Positions 42,447 to 52,115 are shown, counted from the stretch's first letter. The stretch: 64,000 nucleotides of DNA from Thalassorhabdus alkalitolerans (GCF_042656585.1 NZ_JBHSPG010000009.1), one strand, 5' to 3'. Program-made: numbers and translations. The notes: generated by a model not told the origin, from the sequence alone.

Positions 42447-42896
42447 ATGACCAAAGGACAACGTCATATAAAGATACGAGAAATTATTACGAATAATGAA
42501 ATTGAAACGCAGGATGAATTAGTTGACCGCTTGAAGAATGCTGGCTTTAATGTAACTCAGGCAACCGTTTCAAGAGATATCAAAGAACTTCATCTTGTAA
42601 AAGTACCAACGGCAGATGGAAGGTACAAATACAGCCTGCCTGCTGACCAGCGCTTTAACCCGCTCCAGAAGCTGAGAAGAGCTCTGGTTGACTCTTTTGT
42701 GAGCATTGATCATGCTGAAAACATGATTGTTATGAAAACGCTCCCGGGTAACGCAGATGCGATTGGAATTCTGATTGATAATTTAGATTGGCCGGAAGTT
42801 ATGGGAACCATTTGCGGGGACGATACGATCCTCCTTATTTGCCGTGAGAAAGAACAAACTTCACACATTTCTGACCGATTTCTTGATATGCTGTAA
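42447..42896 (+). CDS. ahrC: Arginine regulator AhrC/ArgR
   Basis: Hexameric arginine-sensing repressor/activator. N-terminal winged helix (about residues 1-70, VTQATVSRDIKELHLVKVP) and C-terminal arginine-binding domain (GDDTILLICR). 149 aa from ATG 42447 behind AGGAGG; an upstream TTG at 42408 is rejected. Confidence 0.97.
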   Translation: MTKGQRHIKIREIITNNEIETQDELVDRLKNAGFNVTQATVSRDIKELHLVKVPTADGRYKYSLPADQRFNPLQKLRRALVDSFVSIDHAENMIVMKTLPGNADAIGILIDNLDWPEVMGTICGDDTILLICREKEQTSHISDRFLDML

Positions 42897-42925
42897 TTAC
42901 ATTTTCATGGCAGGAAGGTGTTTTC

Positions 42926-44647
42926 ATGCTTGCAGAACTTTCAATTACAAACTTTGCTATCATAGAACAATTATCAGTGTCTTTTGAAAGCGGATTAACT
43001 GTGCTGACTGGAGAGACTGGTGCCGGGAAATCCATAATCATTGATGCCATTGGTTTATTAATTGGCGGACGCGGCTCTGTTGAATATGTAAGGCATGGAG
43101 CAAAACGGGCAGAAATTGAAGGGTTGTTTCATATAGACGCTGGACAAATTGCAAAAGAAAAGGTCGAATCGGCTGGCATTGATATCGAAGAAGGGATGAT
43201 TGTTCTTCGAAGAGAAATTACGAAGCAGGGCAAGAGCATCTGTCGTATAAACGGCAAGCTTGTCACTCTGGCAATTCTCCGTGAGGTTGGCCAAAGTCTC
43301 GTTGATATACAAGGACAGCATGATAACCAGGAACTAATGCAAGCTGAAAAACATGCGGGTATGCTGGATCGATTTGCAGGAAAAAAACTCCAGGAGGCCC
43401 TTCGGGAATATCAAACCATTTATACTACTTTTCGAAGTGTTGAAAAAAAGGTCAAGCAGCTCCGAGAAAACGATCAGGAGGTTGCTCATCGTCTGGATTT
43501 TATTGAATATCAGCTAAAAGAAATAGAAGAAGCGCAGCTACAGCCAGGAGAAGACGAAGAGCTTGAAAAGGAAAAGTATAAATTGGCTAATAGTGAAAAG
43601 CTTTTCCGATCTTTAAAAGAAGCATATGAAAGTCTGCATGGGGAAGGCAGGGGACTGGACTGGGCAGGACTTGCCATGAATCATGGAGAAGAAGCTGCCT
43701 CGATTGACCCTGACTTGCAAAGCTTATCAGAGACGATAAATAACTGTTACTTTATGCTCGAAGAAGCATCCTACTCACTACGTGATCATGTTGATTCCCT
43801 AGAATTTGATCCGGACCGGTTAAACGTTATAGAAGGAAGACTGGACGAAATTCAGCAATTAAAACGGAAATATGGAAACAGCGTCACGGAAATTTTGGAA
43901 TATGCTTCACGTATTGAGGAAGAAAAAGATTCTCTTGAAAATAAAGATGAAAGAATTCAGCAATATGAGAAGCAGCTTGAAGATCTTTCTCTTGACTTGC
44001 TTGCTGAAGCTGAAACATTAACCGACCTTCGTAAGCAGGCGGCAGAAAAGCTTGCTTATGAGGTGAAACAAGAACTTAAAGCCTTATATATGGAAAAGGC
44101 AGAACTGTTTGTGGAAATTGGAACCCCGCAAAAAGGAGAAAGGTATACGGTTAACAGCAAGGAAGTCATATTTACGGAGCAAGGGACGGACCGTGTTGAA
44201 TTCATGTTATCACCAAATGCAGGTGAACCTCTAAAACCTTTGGCTAAAGTAGCCTCAGGAGGGGAGATCTCTCGTATCATGCTCGCTATGAAAACAATAT
44301 TGTCTGGATTTCAACATATGACTTCCCTTATTTTTGATGAAGTGGATACAGGGGTAAGCGGAAGAGTAGCTCAGGCAATCGCAGAAAAAATTCATCATGT
44401 TTCCATCGATTCTCAAGTGTTGTGTATTACTCATCTTCCTCAGGTAGCCGCCATGGCTGATACTCATTTGTACATTAAAAAAGGAGAATCAGAAGGGAGA
44501 GTCACTACTTCGGTTGCTCCATTGGCAGAAGAGGAGAAAGTGGATGAAATTGCCAGAATGATCTCAGGCGTTGAAGTGACGGAGCTCACAAAGGATCATG
44601 CTAAAGAATTAGTGACGATGGCCGGAAAAATGAAACCCAAAGTATGA
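42926..44647 (+). CDS. recN: DNA repair protein RecN
   Basis: SMC-like ATPase acting early at double-strand breaks. Walker A GETGAGKS (about residues 30-37), long coiled coils (about 150-370), the ABC signature region (KVASGGEISRIMLA) and Walker B (SLIFDEVDTGVSG). 573 aa. GGAAGGTG site before ATG 42926. Confidence 0.97.
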   Translation: MLAELSITNFAIIEQLSVSFESGLTVLTGETGAGKSIIIDAIGLLIGGRGSVEYVRHGAKRAEIEGLFHIDAGQIAKEKVESAGIDIEEGMIVLRREITKQGKSICRINGKLVTLAILREVGQSLVDIQGQHDNQELMQAEKHAGMLDRFAGKKLQEALREYQTIYTTFRSVEKKVKQLRENDQEVAHRLDFIEYQLKEIEEAQLQPGEDEELEKEKYKLANSEKLFRSLKEAYESLHGEGRGLDWAGLAMNHGEEAASIDPDLQSLSETINNCYFMLEEASYSLRDHVDSLEFDPDRLNVIEGRLDEIQQLKRKYGNSVTEILEYASRIEEEKDSLENKDERIQQYEKQLEDLSLDLLAEAETLTDLRKQAAEKLAYEVKQELKALYMEKAELFVEIGTPQKGERYTVNSKEVIFTEQGTDRVEFMLSPNAGEPLKPLAKVASGGEISRIMLAMKTILSGFQHMTSLIFDEVDTGVSGRVAQAIAEKIHHVSIDSQVLCITHLPQVAAMADTHLYIKKGESEGRVTTSVAPLAEEEKVDEIARMISGVEVTELTKDHAKELVTMAGKMKPKV

Positions 44648-44677
44648 AAAGCTGACCAAATTAGGTCAGCTTTTTTA
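44647..44677 (+). terminator. Terminator after recN
   Basis: AAAGCTGACC pairs with GGTCAGCTTTTTT; overlaps the recN stop region. Confidence 0.92.
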
Positions 44678-44768
44678 GTTGTTGGTACTTATATTTGTTC
44701 TTCTCCAAGGCAACATTATAAGTAAGAAAGAGAGGTGCGAGGTGGGGCGAGGAGTGTGAAAACATTAC

Positions 44769-46049
44769 ATGAATTATCAATTAACCCGAAGAATGATTGG
44801 GATACTTCTTTTGATTTTGCTAATAGGCATAGGCGTAAATGAATCTGTTCAAAAGTATATCCAGCTCCCTGACAGTTTATTTATATATGAGAAAGAATTT
44901 TCTGAAGCAGGCGGCCCGGTCCAGGCAGCTTTAAAACAACTGGATTTAGAAGGTTTATCACTAGAAGTCACAGAAGATGATTTGACAACTGCTGGTGAAA
45001 GTATCCCACTTACAATCACAGCAGCTTCCTTTCCAGTAAAGAAAGTGGATGTCCGAGTGATTCCTGATATTGAAGTGGTTCCAGGAGGTCAATCCATTGG
45101 GGTGAAATTAAATTCCGAGGGAGTGATGGTCGTTGGCCACCATCAAATTCCTACGGGAAAAGGCAAAATTTCTCCTGGGAAAGAGGCAGGCATTGAAGTC
45201 GGAGATGTTATTAAAAAAATTAACGATAAAACAGTCCAGCATATGGGAGAAGTAGCTGACGCTGTTCAGAAAGCAGCGGATGATAAACAAGAAATTTTCC
45301 TGACGATTAAAAGAGGCCAGGAAACAATTGAAAAGAAAATGAAGGTAGTAAAAGATGAGGAAGGCGAAGGATATCGTATGGGGTTATACGTACGCGATTC
45401 CGCGGCAGGAGTAGGGACCATGACCTTTTACGAACCAGAATCAGGGAAATATGGTGCCTTAGGTCATGTTATTTCTGATACTGACACGAAAAAGCCAATT
45501 GTTGTTCATGATGGAGAAATTGTTCGATCATCAGTCACTTCCATCGAAAAAGGAGCCAATGGCGATCCAGGTGAAAAATTAGCACGAATGACAGAAGATC
45601 GCAAAATATTAGGGAATATTAACAAAAATAGTTCATTCGGTATTTTTGGAGTGTTAAATAATGACCACCAATTAAAAAATAATGTTATGGATGAATCTCT
45701 ACCGGTGGCTTTTGCAGAAGAAATCAAAGAAGGTCCAGCAGAAATTCTTACGGTAGTGGAAGGGGAGAAGGTGGAAAAGTTTGGTATTGAAGTCGTAAAA
45801 TCTTTTCCTCAATCACATCCTGCCACAAAAGGAATGGTTATTAAAGTTACAGACCCAAAACTGCTTGAGAAAACGGGCGGAATTGTTCAAGGGATGAGCG
45901 GAAGCCCAATCATACAAAATGGAAAAATCATTGGTGCTGTCACGCATGTTTTTGTAAATGATGCAACGTCAGGATATGCATGTCACATTGAATGGATGCT
46001 TGAAGAAGCAGGTGTTGAGACACACATTGAAAAACGAAAGGCAAGTTAA
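44769..46049 (+). CDS. spoIVB: SpoIVB signalling serine peptidase
   Basis: S55-family serine peptidase secreted from the forespore that cleaves SpoIVFA and so activates SigK in the mother cell. N-terminal membrane helix, PDZ domain (about residues 105-200) and peptidase domain with catalytic H233 (GALGHVISD) and S379 (GMSGSP), close to B. subtilis H236 and S378. ATG 44769 lies 14 nt from its best site (GAGGAG), which is rather far. Confidence 0.95.
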   Translation: MNYQLTRRMIGILLLILLIGIGVNESVQKYIQLPDSLFIYEKEFSEAGGPVQAALKQLDLEGLSLEVTEDDLTTAGESIPLTITAASFPVKKVDVRVIPDIEVVPGGQSIGVKLNSEGVMVVGHHQIPTGKGKISPGKEAGIEVGDVIKKINDKTVQHMGEVADAVQKAADDKQEIFLTIKRGQETIEKKMKVVKDEEGEGYRMGLYVRDSAAGVGTMTFYEPESGKYGALGHVISDTDTKKPIVVHDGEIVRSSVTSIEKGANGDPGEKLARMTEDRKILGNINKNSSFGIFGVLNNDHQLKNNVMDESLPVAFAEEIKEGPAEILTVVEGEKVEKFGIEVVKSFPQSHPATKGMVIKVTDPKLLEKTGGIVQGMSGSPIIQNGKIIGAVTHVFVNDATSGYACHIEWMLEEAGVETHIEKRKAS

Positions 46050-46070
46050 CGACTATGCCTTTCGTTATTT
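46033..46070 (+). terminator. Terminator overlapping the spoIVB 3' end
   Basis: AACGAAAGGCA pairs perfectly with TGCCTTTCGTT (11 bp) around the stop codon; only a short T-rich tail follows. Confidence 0.7.
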
Positions 46071-46194
46071 ACATAATAATTGTTGTTTGTAGTCTTTTCC
46101 ATTTTTGAAAATTATGATAAGCTCAAAATAAGAAAGGAATGTGACACGGGTTTTAACATAACGTGTTTCTTTTTTTAGTCAATATCCAATATTT

Positions 46195-46308
46195 TTCGAC
46201 AAATCACAGATTGTAGTAGTTTGTCAAGTTCTAATGATACATGAGAAGTAATTGGGTCTTTGAGAGGAATATTTGGTTGTAGAACAGGACTCTCACTGAA
46301 TGCGTCGA
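46195..46308 (+). promoter_or_regulatory. Spo0A boxes in the spo0A upstream region
   Basis: TTCGACA at 46195-46201 is a perfect Spo0A box on the minus strand, and CGTCGAA at 46302-46308 is a one-mismatch box. In B. subtilis spo0A is autoregulated through such boxes between a vegetative and a SigH promoter. I could not place the SigH promoter with correct spacing. Confidence 0.6.
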
Positions 46309-46347
46309 AATGATACCTTGGGAATAACTTAACGAGGGGGAACAGGT

Positions 46348-47133
46348 GTGGAAAATATTAAAGTGTGTGTGGCTGACGATAATCGTGAATTAGTTAATTT
46401 GCTTAATGAATACATTAGCTCTCAAGAGGACATGGAAGTCACCGGTTACGCTTTTAATGGACAAGAATGTTTATCTGTTGTGGAAGAAAAGGAGCCGGAC
46501 GTTCTCGTTTTGGACATCATTATGCCTCACTTGGACGGTCTTGCTGTTCTGGAAAAAATCAATAATGGGGCGGTCACAAAGCGTCCGAAAATTATTATGC
46601 TTACTGCTTTTGGACAGGAAGATGTAACAAAAAAAGCTGTTAACCTGGGTGCTTCATACTATGTACTGAAACCTTTTGATATGGAAACGTTAATAGGAAA
46701 TATAAGAGAAATCAGTGGAAGTCAGTCAGCGGTTCTCCAGTCCCCAATGCCTTCCCGTGCTAAGAAAGAGCCTGAGCCTATTAACCTGAACCAGAGCATT
46801 ACCAATATTATTCATGAGATTGGTGTTCCTGCCCACATAAAAGGCTACATGTACCTGCGGGAAGCGATATCGATGGTTTATAATGACATTGAGTTGTTAG
46901 GGTCGATCACCAAGGTCCTTTATCCGGATATCGCCAAGAAATTTAATACAACATCAAGCCGTGTAGAGCGCGCCATCCGCCATGCGATTGAAGTAGCCTG
47001 GAGCCGTGGAAACATAGACTCTATTTCCAAAATGTTCGGCTATACCGTTAACATTTCAAAAGCCAAGCCGACAAATAGTGAATTTATCGCAATGGTTGCG
47101 GACAAGCTCCGTCTTGAACATAAAGTAAGCTGA
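46348..47133 (+). CDS. spo0A: Sporulation master regulator Spo0A
   Basis: Response regulator that commits the cell to sporulation. Receiver domain with D10, D11 and the phosphorylation site D56 (VLVLDIIMP), then the effector domain with the DNA-recognition region NTTSSRVERAIRHAIEVAW. 261 aa. The start is GTG 46348 after a GAGGGGGAA site. Next to spoIVB, as in B. subtilis. Confidence 0.98.
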   Translation: MENIKVCVADDNRELVNLLNEYISSQEDMEVTGYAFNGQECLSVVEEKEPDVLVLDIIMPHLDGLAVLEKINNGAVTKRPKIIMLTAFGQEDVTKKAVNLGASYYVLKPFDMETLIGNIREISGSQSAVLQSPMPSRAKKEPEPINLNQSITNIIHEIGVPAHIKGYMYLREAISMVYNDIELLGSITKVLYPDIAKKFNTTSSRVERAIRHAIEVAWSRGNIDSISKMFGYTVNISKAKPTNSEFIAMVADKLRLEHKVS

Positions 47134-47195
47134 CCAACGTTATTACTAAAGGTATGACTTTTAAAGGTAGATGGACAGTCACAGATGGTACCTCT

Positions 47196-47230
47196 CCCAA
47201 TAAGCGTTAAGTGGCTTATTGGGTTTTTTA
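47196..47230 (+). terminator. Terminator after spo0A
   Basis: CCCAATAAGC pairs with GCTTATTGGG, then TTTTTT. Confidence 0.9.
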
Positions 47231-47255
47231 CTTTCAAGGCAAGGGGGAGTTGTGA

Positions 47256-49001
47256 GTGAAAATAGGAGAAAGGGCATTTTCCCTCACCGATCTTACAAAT
47301 AGTGAAGAAGTTAAAAAGGGAGCCCATATACTATATAGTTTCAATGAAGAAAGTAAATACATTGAAAATGCTTTTGCTTTTGTTAAAGAAGGTCTGGACA
47401 AAAACCACCATGTCGTATTCATTGATGAAGACAAACTATTCAATAAACTGGTCAATAAGCTTTTGCAAAATGGCTACTCATCTCAGGAAATCAATCATAT
47501 TTTCTTCATTAATAACACATATCATTATATGCCTAACAATTTATTTAATGCAGAAAGTAATTCAGCAAAGCTCGAAGACGTAGTGGACCAGTTAGTGGAA
47601 AAAGACAAAGTGATTCGCGTATGGGGTCATGTGATATGGCCGGAGGATAAAGCCGTTTTGCACCAGCTGAGAGTGTATGAATGTCAGTGTGACAAAAGAA
47701 TTTTTGGAGAACGCCTCATTGTAGTTTGTGCCTATAATGGTCTTACAACATCCGCTTACATTCAAAGTGAAATGATGAGAACACATGAGTATTTAATGAT
47801 GGATGATCGAGTTTCTTTTTCCCCTTTTTATGAAAAACAGCATGCGGAAAGTTTAACCTATACAGAGCAGCAGAGATTAATAAAGATTGAGATGGAAAAT
47901 AAAATACTAAAAAGCCGAAACAAAGAGCTGGCGGTACAAAAGAAGTTAATTCATGAACAAAAGAAAACTATAGAAGAAAGAGAAAAAATATACCGAACTC
48001 TTTTAAACGAAATTCCTACGGCAATGGTTATTACAATAGATAATACAATCGTTTATGCAAACAAACAGGCTTTCATTAATTTCAAAGTGAATAGTGGCCA
48101 TTCCTTTCAGGGAAGGTGTTTTCTCGATTTTGCACCGCCCGAATCCCGGTCAAAACTAGAAGATCATACAAAAAAGGTAAATGAAAATCGTTTAATAAGA
48201 AAAATAGAAATGGAGTTAATGTTGGAAAGTGAAGAGATCACTCCTTTTGAAATTAAAAGCATTCCGATTTGGTTTCAAGGAGACCAGGCAAAACTTCATG
48301 TTTTAGTTGACTTAACACAGCAAAAAATAAATGAAAGGTTAATGGTACGTTCGGAAAAGCTGACGATTGCAGGCCAGCTGGCTGCAGGAATCGCACATGA
48401 GATTAGGAACCCTTTAACAGCAATTAAAGGTTTTTTTCAATTGTTAAGACACCATGAGGCAGAAGAGGCCTACTATAAAATAATCGAAGATGAACTGACT
48501 AAAATTGAACAAATATCAGGAGAACTTCTGATTCTGGCTAAGCCTCACTCTGATGCTCTGAAAAAACATAATATCACGACCATCATTGACAGTATTATTA
48601 AACTGCTTCAACCCCAAGCTTCATTAATTGGTGTAGAAATTCTATCTGAGTTCAAAGAGGAAGAGATGCATATTATTTGTGAGGATTCAAAAATTAAACA
48701 AGTTTTTATTAACCTCATAAAAAACTCCATGGAAACAATGGATAAAGGCAGGATCACCATTAAAGCGGCCAGACATTTATCACAGACGATCATACAAGTT
48801 GTAGATGAAGGAAAAGGGATGAGTCCTGCCATTGTAGAAAAAATAGGAACGCCATTTTTTACTACAAAAGAAAAGGGAACAGGCTTAGGTCTTTTCATTT
48901 GTCATAAAATTGTAGAAGAGCATCATGGATCCATTAAAGTAGACAGTGCCGAAGGGATAGGTACGACCTTTACTATCACTTTACCCTTATGTAAAACATA
49001 A
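47256..49001 (+). CDS. MEDS-PAS sensor histidine kinase next to spo0A
   Basis: Cytoplasmic histidine kinase of 581 aa. The N-terminal part (about residues 1-200) looks like a MEDS domain (GAHILYSFNEESKYIENAFAF, IRVWGHVIW), followed by a coiled coil, a PAS domain (about 245-350), a HisKA domain with phospho-accepting H381 (GIAHEIRNPLTAIKGF) and a HATPase domain (GKGMSPAIVEKIGTPFFTTKEKG-like, GLGLFICHKIVEEHHG). No membrane helix. This kinase architecture, resembling the sporulation kinases, beside spo0A suggests input to the phosphorelay; that is inference. GTG start behind AGGGGGAG. Confidence 0.88.
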   Translation: MKIGERAFSLTDLTNSEEVKKGAHILYSFNEESKYIENAFAFVKEGLDKNHHVVFIDEDKLFNKLVNKLLQNGYSSQEINHIFFINNTYHYMPNNLFNAESNSAKLEDVVDQLVEKDKVIRVWGHVIWPEDKAVLHQLRVYECQCDKRIFGERLIVVCAYNGLTTSAYIQSEMMRTHEYLMMDDRVSFSPFYEKQHAESLTYTEQQRLIKIEMENKILKSRNKELAVQKKLIHEQKKTIEEREKIYRTLLNEIPTAMVITIDNTIVYANKQAFINFKVNSGHSFQGRCFLDFAPPESRSKLEDHTKKVNENRLIRKIEMELMLESEEITPFEIKSIPIWFQGDQAKLHVLVDLTQQKINERLMVRSEKLTIAGQLAAGIAHEIRNPLTAIKGFFQLLRHHEAEEAYYKIIEDELTKIEQISGELLILAKPHSDALKKHNITTIIDSIIKLLQPQASLIGVEILSEFKEEEMHIICEDSKIKQVFINLIKNSMETMDKGRITIKAARHLSQTIIQVVDEGKGMSPAIVEKIGTPFFTTKEKGTGLGLFICHKIVEEHHGSIKVDSAEGIGTTFTITLPLCKT

Positions 49002-49018
49002 AAATGGCATCTCAAAAA

Positions 49019-49048
49019 ACAAGCCCTGGAAAGGAGGGCTTGTTTTTT
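49019..49048 (+). terminator. Terminator after the histidine kinase
   Basis: ACAAGCCCT pairs with AGGGCTTGT, then TTTTTT. Confidence 0.92.
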
Positions 49049-49109
49049 GTTACTTATGGAGATCCCATGAGCTGAAGATCCTAAAGCATGGGTTTCCTAA
49101 GAAATCGAG

Positions 49110-49182
49110 GCATCGAAGACATTGTGAACGCGAAATGTAGTGAAGGGTGAATGGATGTCTCAATTGTACCTTTAGGTGCAAG
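49110..49182 (+). repeat. Third, diverged copy of the 66-73 bp dispersed repeat
   Basis: Begins GCATCGAAGACATTGTGAA and ends ACCTTTAGGTGCAAG, aligned along its length with the tandem copies at 5509-5646. As there, it lies shortly after a terminator, outside any gene. Confidence 0.7.
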
Positions 49183-49241
49183 CGATCTGTAATCAAAATC
49201 AGTAACAAAATGTAAAAAAGCCTTTGTATTAAACCTTCTAT

Positions 49242-49430
49242 CTACTCTTCAGGAAGGCTGGAGAGGTAGGATTGGAATAAGTGGCTGACTATTCCGCTTC
49301 CTCCATCTACAGCAGGTCTCATTTGTTCAATGCGATTTAAACGAGGATTAAATTGAATGACGTAATGGCGGCCATTATAATTTGCTTGATAGACGTCATA
49401 TCCATGTCTGGATTCAATAAAGCGAAACAT
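49242..49430 (-). CDS. Small conserved-looking protein (62 aa)
   Basis: Small soluble protein starting MFRFIESRHGYDVYQ with an aromatic, beta-rich centre and a C-terminal helix. Start ATG 49430 has a strong AAGGAGG site. I do not recognise the family. Divergent from the SteA-like gene. Confidence 0.7.
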   Translation of the reverse strand: MFRFIESRHGYDVYQANYNGRHYVIQFNPRLNRIEQMRPAVDGGSGIVSHLFQSYLSSLPEE

Positions 49431-49537
49431 GCTGATTCCTCCTTCCAAGTTACCTATACTATCTCTCTTACTTTCTTCAGTTATTCGAAGAGGGTATTAT
49501 TTTTTCTTGGTGGGCATACTACCAGGAAAAGGGAGGG

Positions 49538-50665
49538 ATGTTTATGATACATCCAAAAATAGAAGGCATGGCTAGGTATCATGCCAAAACTAAACATTTA
49601 ATCCCCCAATTAAAACCCGGTGATATTGCTTTTTTATCTCATCAGGATATAGACCCTCTTGCTGCTGAAAGTTTAGCGGAACGGAAAATACAAGCGGTAG
49701 TGAATGTGGAGCCTTCCATGAGTGGGAAATTTCAACATGATGGAGTAAGAGTTTTGTTAAACAGAAACATTCCCGTGTTTGATATTGAATGGAAAAGAAA
49801 AGCTGTCGAAAACTTCTTTCCAATTAAGATAGAAAATAATCAGTGCTTGACCTTTGGTGACGGCCAATGGAACTTTGGAGGGGAAGCTCGTTATTATGAC
49901 GAGGATCGATTGGCACATTTGAAACGGAAAGCTTTGTGCCGGCATGAAAATGAATTCCGGCGCTTCGCAAAAAACTCCTTGTACCATGCTGATAAAGATC
50001 TCTCTCCTATGCTTGATTCTTTGTTCGATTGGAAGAGTCAGGGTGAAATAAGGGGGAAAGAAGTTCTTTTAGTAATAAGGGGAACTGATTACGAAAAAGA
50101 CCTCCAGGCTATTAAAAGATGGGTGAAGAAAAAAAAGCTATATAAAATAGCTGTTGATGGAGCAGCGGATGGAATGTTCAAACATAGTCTTCGTCCTGAC
50201 TTGTTAATAGGAGACATGGATTCTGTGAGTGAACAAGCTTGTAGAAAGGTATCCCGAATATTGGTGCATTGCAGAGTAAACGGGGAGTCACCTGGAAAGA
50301 AAAGACTCGATGAAATGAAAGTTGCTTATGAAAGTCTTCCTTTTATCGGTATGAGTGAAGATGCCGCGATCGCATGGGCTTGCAAAGAAGAAGCAGCCAG
50401 GTTATATATCGTAGGCGGACATCGAGGGATGGAAGAATACCTTTGCAAGGGAAGAAAGGGAATGGGGTCCTCACTTTTACTAAGAATGTGGGCTGGCTGT
50501 CAAGTCACAGACTTGAAAGGTATACATTACTTAAAAGAAAGTCCTTTACCGGCTTTCAATATTGAAAAAATTGTTAATCATATAAGGCCGCTTGTACACC
50601 GGGCTAAGAGGAGAATAAAGTGGAAAGCAGACGGGGACATGCTCCAGGAAGAAAAAGGTGGGTGA
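49538..50665 (+). CDS. SteA-like protein with thiamine pyrophosphokinase-like domain
   Basis: Resembles the COG4825/SteA family. The N-terminal half is a mixed domain; the middle-to-C-terminal part (about residues 180-300) is like the catalytic domain of thiamine pyrophosphokinase (VDGAADGMFKHSLRPDLLIGDMDSVS). In Corynebacterium SteA works with SteB at the division ring. The C-terminus here is polar and has no clear membrane anchor. Stop and next start are 2 nt apart, so it forms an operon with the two envelope-type genes that follow. Confidence 0.7.
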   Translation: MFMIHPKIEGMARYHAKTKHLIPQLKPGDIAFLSHQDIDPLAAESLAERKIQAVVNVEPSMSGKFQHDGVRVLLNRNIPVFDIEWKRKAVENFFPIKIENNQCLTFGDGQWNFGGEARYYDEDRLAHLKRKALCRHENEFRRFAKNSLYHADKDLSPMLDSLFDWKSQGEIRGKEVLLVIRGTDYEKDLQAIKRWVKKKKLYKIAVDGAADGMFKHSLRPDLLIGDMDSVSEQACRKVSRILVHCRVNGESPGKKRLDEMKVAYESLPFIGMSEDAAIAWACKEEAARLYIVGGHRGMEEYLCKGRKGMGSSLLLRMWAGCQVTDLKGIHYLKESPLPAFNIEKIVNHIRPLVHRAKRRIKWKADGDMLQEEKGG

Positions 50666-50667
50666 AA

Positions 50668-51336
50668 ATGAAAACAAGCGTAATTATCCCGGCATTTAAT
50701 GAAGGGGAGAGCATTGAAAAGACGCTTCAGGCCCTGTATGAAGAAGACTGGATCGAAGAAATCATTGGGGTAAACGATGGAAGTAAAGATGAAACGGGAA
50801 AGGTAATGGAAAAATACTGCGACCAAGTGATTCATTTTAAAAAGAATACCGGAAAATCAGCAGCTCTCCAGGCAGGATGGGAAAATAGCAAAGGAGATAT
50901 TATCATGTGTCTGGATGGAGATCTTAGAGGGAGCGCTGTTTTTAGTCAAAGGCTTTATACCTCACTTGTGGAAAATGATTCAGATATGGTGATTGCAAAT
51001 GTTCCTGCCGGAAGGCAAAGCGGCCGGGGGATTTTCAAAAAAAGGGTTCAAGCTCAAATTTATAAGAAAACAGGGAGACATATACAATATCCTCTTTCAG
51101 GCCAAAGAGCCTTTAAAAGAGCACACCTTCCTTTGTTTCAATCTATGAGGTCCACTGGTTTTGGCATAGAAACGGTCATGACTCTCCAGGCTTTAAACAA
51201 TGGCCTGCAGATTCTTGAGATAGAGCTTCCATTCACTCATAAGGAATATGGAAAAGCCGTCAAGGGATCATGGCACCGGGGAAAGCAGTGGCTGGAAGTG
51301 GAGCGGTGCTTATGGAATTATGGAAAGCAGCACTAA
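50668..51336 (+). CDS. Family 2 glycosyltransferase
   Basis: GT-A fold glycosyltransferase (MKTSVIIPAFNEGESIEKTL at the N-terminus, VNDGSKDET, and CLDGDLRG as the metal-binding DxD-like motif). 222 aa, no membrane helix. ATG 50668 follows AAGGTGGG by a normal distance; the frame is open further upstream but inside steA. Acceptor unknown; the next gene suggests a lipid carrier. Confidence 0.85.
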   Translation: MKTSVIIPAFNEGESIEKTLQALYEEDWIEEIIGVNDGSKDETGKVMEKYCDQVIHFKKNTGKSAALQAGWENSKGDIIMCLDGDLRGSAVFSQRLYTSLVENDSDMVIANVPAGRQSGRGIFKKRVQAQIYKKTGRHIQYPLSGQRAFKRAHLPLFQSMRSTGFGIETVMTLQALNNGLQILEIELPFTHKEYGKAVKGSWHRGKQWLEVERCLWNYGKQH

Positions 51337-52115
51337 TTCTCTTTTTTTTATATGGACTATGGAAAGGTATCTTTTATTTTTCGTTTTATAAAGGATGGAC
51401 GGTATCCAATTTTAAAGGAAAGCAGACTCCATATACAGCAGGGATGTGGCTGGTGCTTAGCTTCCTTGTTTTTATCTGGGTCCCGGGTGAAGTAACCCTG
51501 CCCTTTATCAGCGGGATGATTTACCTGGTGGCTGTTTGGATAGCAGGCTGGCTGGATGATCGTTATGGTAAGCCGTTTCCCAAAGGAATCAAGGGGCATA
51601 TAAATCATTTTTTTAAATCAGGTGAAATGACTACCGGGCTTTTAAAGCTTACTGTTACTGTTGTTGCTGCTTTCTTTGCTGCCATGGCATATCCTTTTGA
51701 ACATCCACTGGCGCTCTTTTTTACGTTTAGCTTATTGGTTCTAGGGCCCCATATGTTTAATCTACTTGATACCAGGCCTCTTCGTGTTTGGAAAGTATTT
51801 TTTGTTTATGGGATTCTTTTGTTGTATGTAATAAGGGAGGAAGTAACGGTTACCACTTCTCTTCTCTTGATTATGGTGGTCTGGTTTTATATTGAGGCTG
51901 CTGAAGAAGGGATGCTTGGGGATAATGGAGCAGCTGCATCAGGGGGTCTTTTGTTTTATTTAACCGCTGTCTATGCTCCCCTGGCTCTACAAGCGGTTGT
52001 TTCTGGATTACTGCTTTTTTTTACCATTTATGCAGAAAGACATTCCTTGACGTCGGCAATAGCGGCTTCTCCTTTCCTCTCCAGAATAGACAGTTGGGGA
52101 ATAGCAAAAAAATAA
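51312..52115 (+). CDS. MraY/WecA-like membrane phosphotransferase, divergent
   Basis: Polytopic membrane protein (about 8 hydrophobic stretches) with motifs like the undecaprenyl-phosphate sugar-1-phosphate transferases: WLDDRYGK (the DD motif), HMFNLLDTRPLR (compare N-x-x-N-x-x-D) and LGDNGAA. The canonical Asn/Gly residues are partly replaced, so activity is uncertain. ATG 51312 overlaps the GT2 gene by 25 nt. Third gene of the module. Confidence 0.72.
   Translation: MELWKAALILFFLYGLWKGIFYFSFYKGWTVSNFKGKQTPYTAGMWLVLSFLVFIWVPGEVTLPFISGMIYLVAVWIAGWLDDRYGKPFPKGIKGHINHFFKSGEMTTGLLKLTVTVVAAFFAAMAYPFEHPLALFFTFSLLVLGPHMFNLLDTRPLRVWKVFFVYGILLLYVIREEVTVTTSLLLIMVVWFYIEAAEEGMLGDNGAAASGGLLFYLTAVYAPLALQAVVSGLLLFFTIYAERHSLTSAIAASPFLSRIDSWGIAKK

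Noticed and set aside
46143..46177. Second terminator before spo0A (ACACG/CGTGT with T-run)
   Set aside because: Stem of only five or six pairs with a long loop; not strong enough to call.
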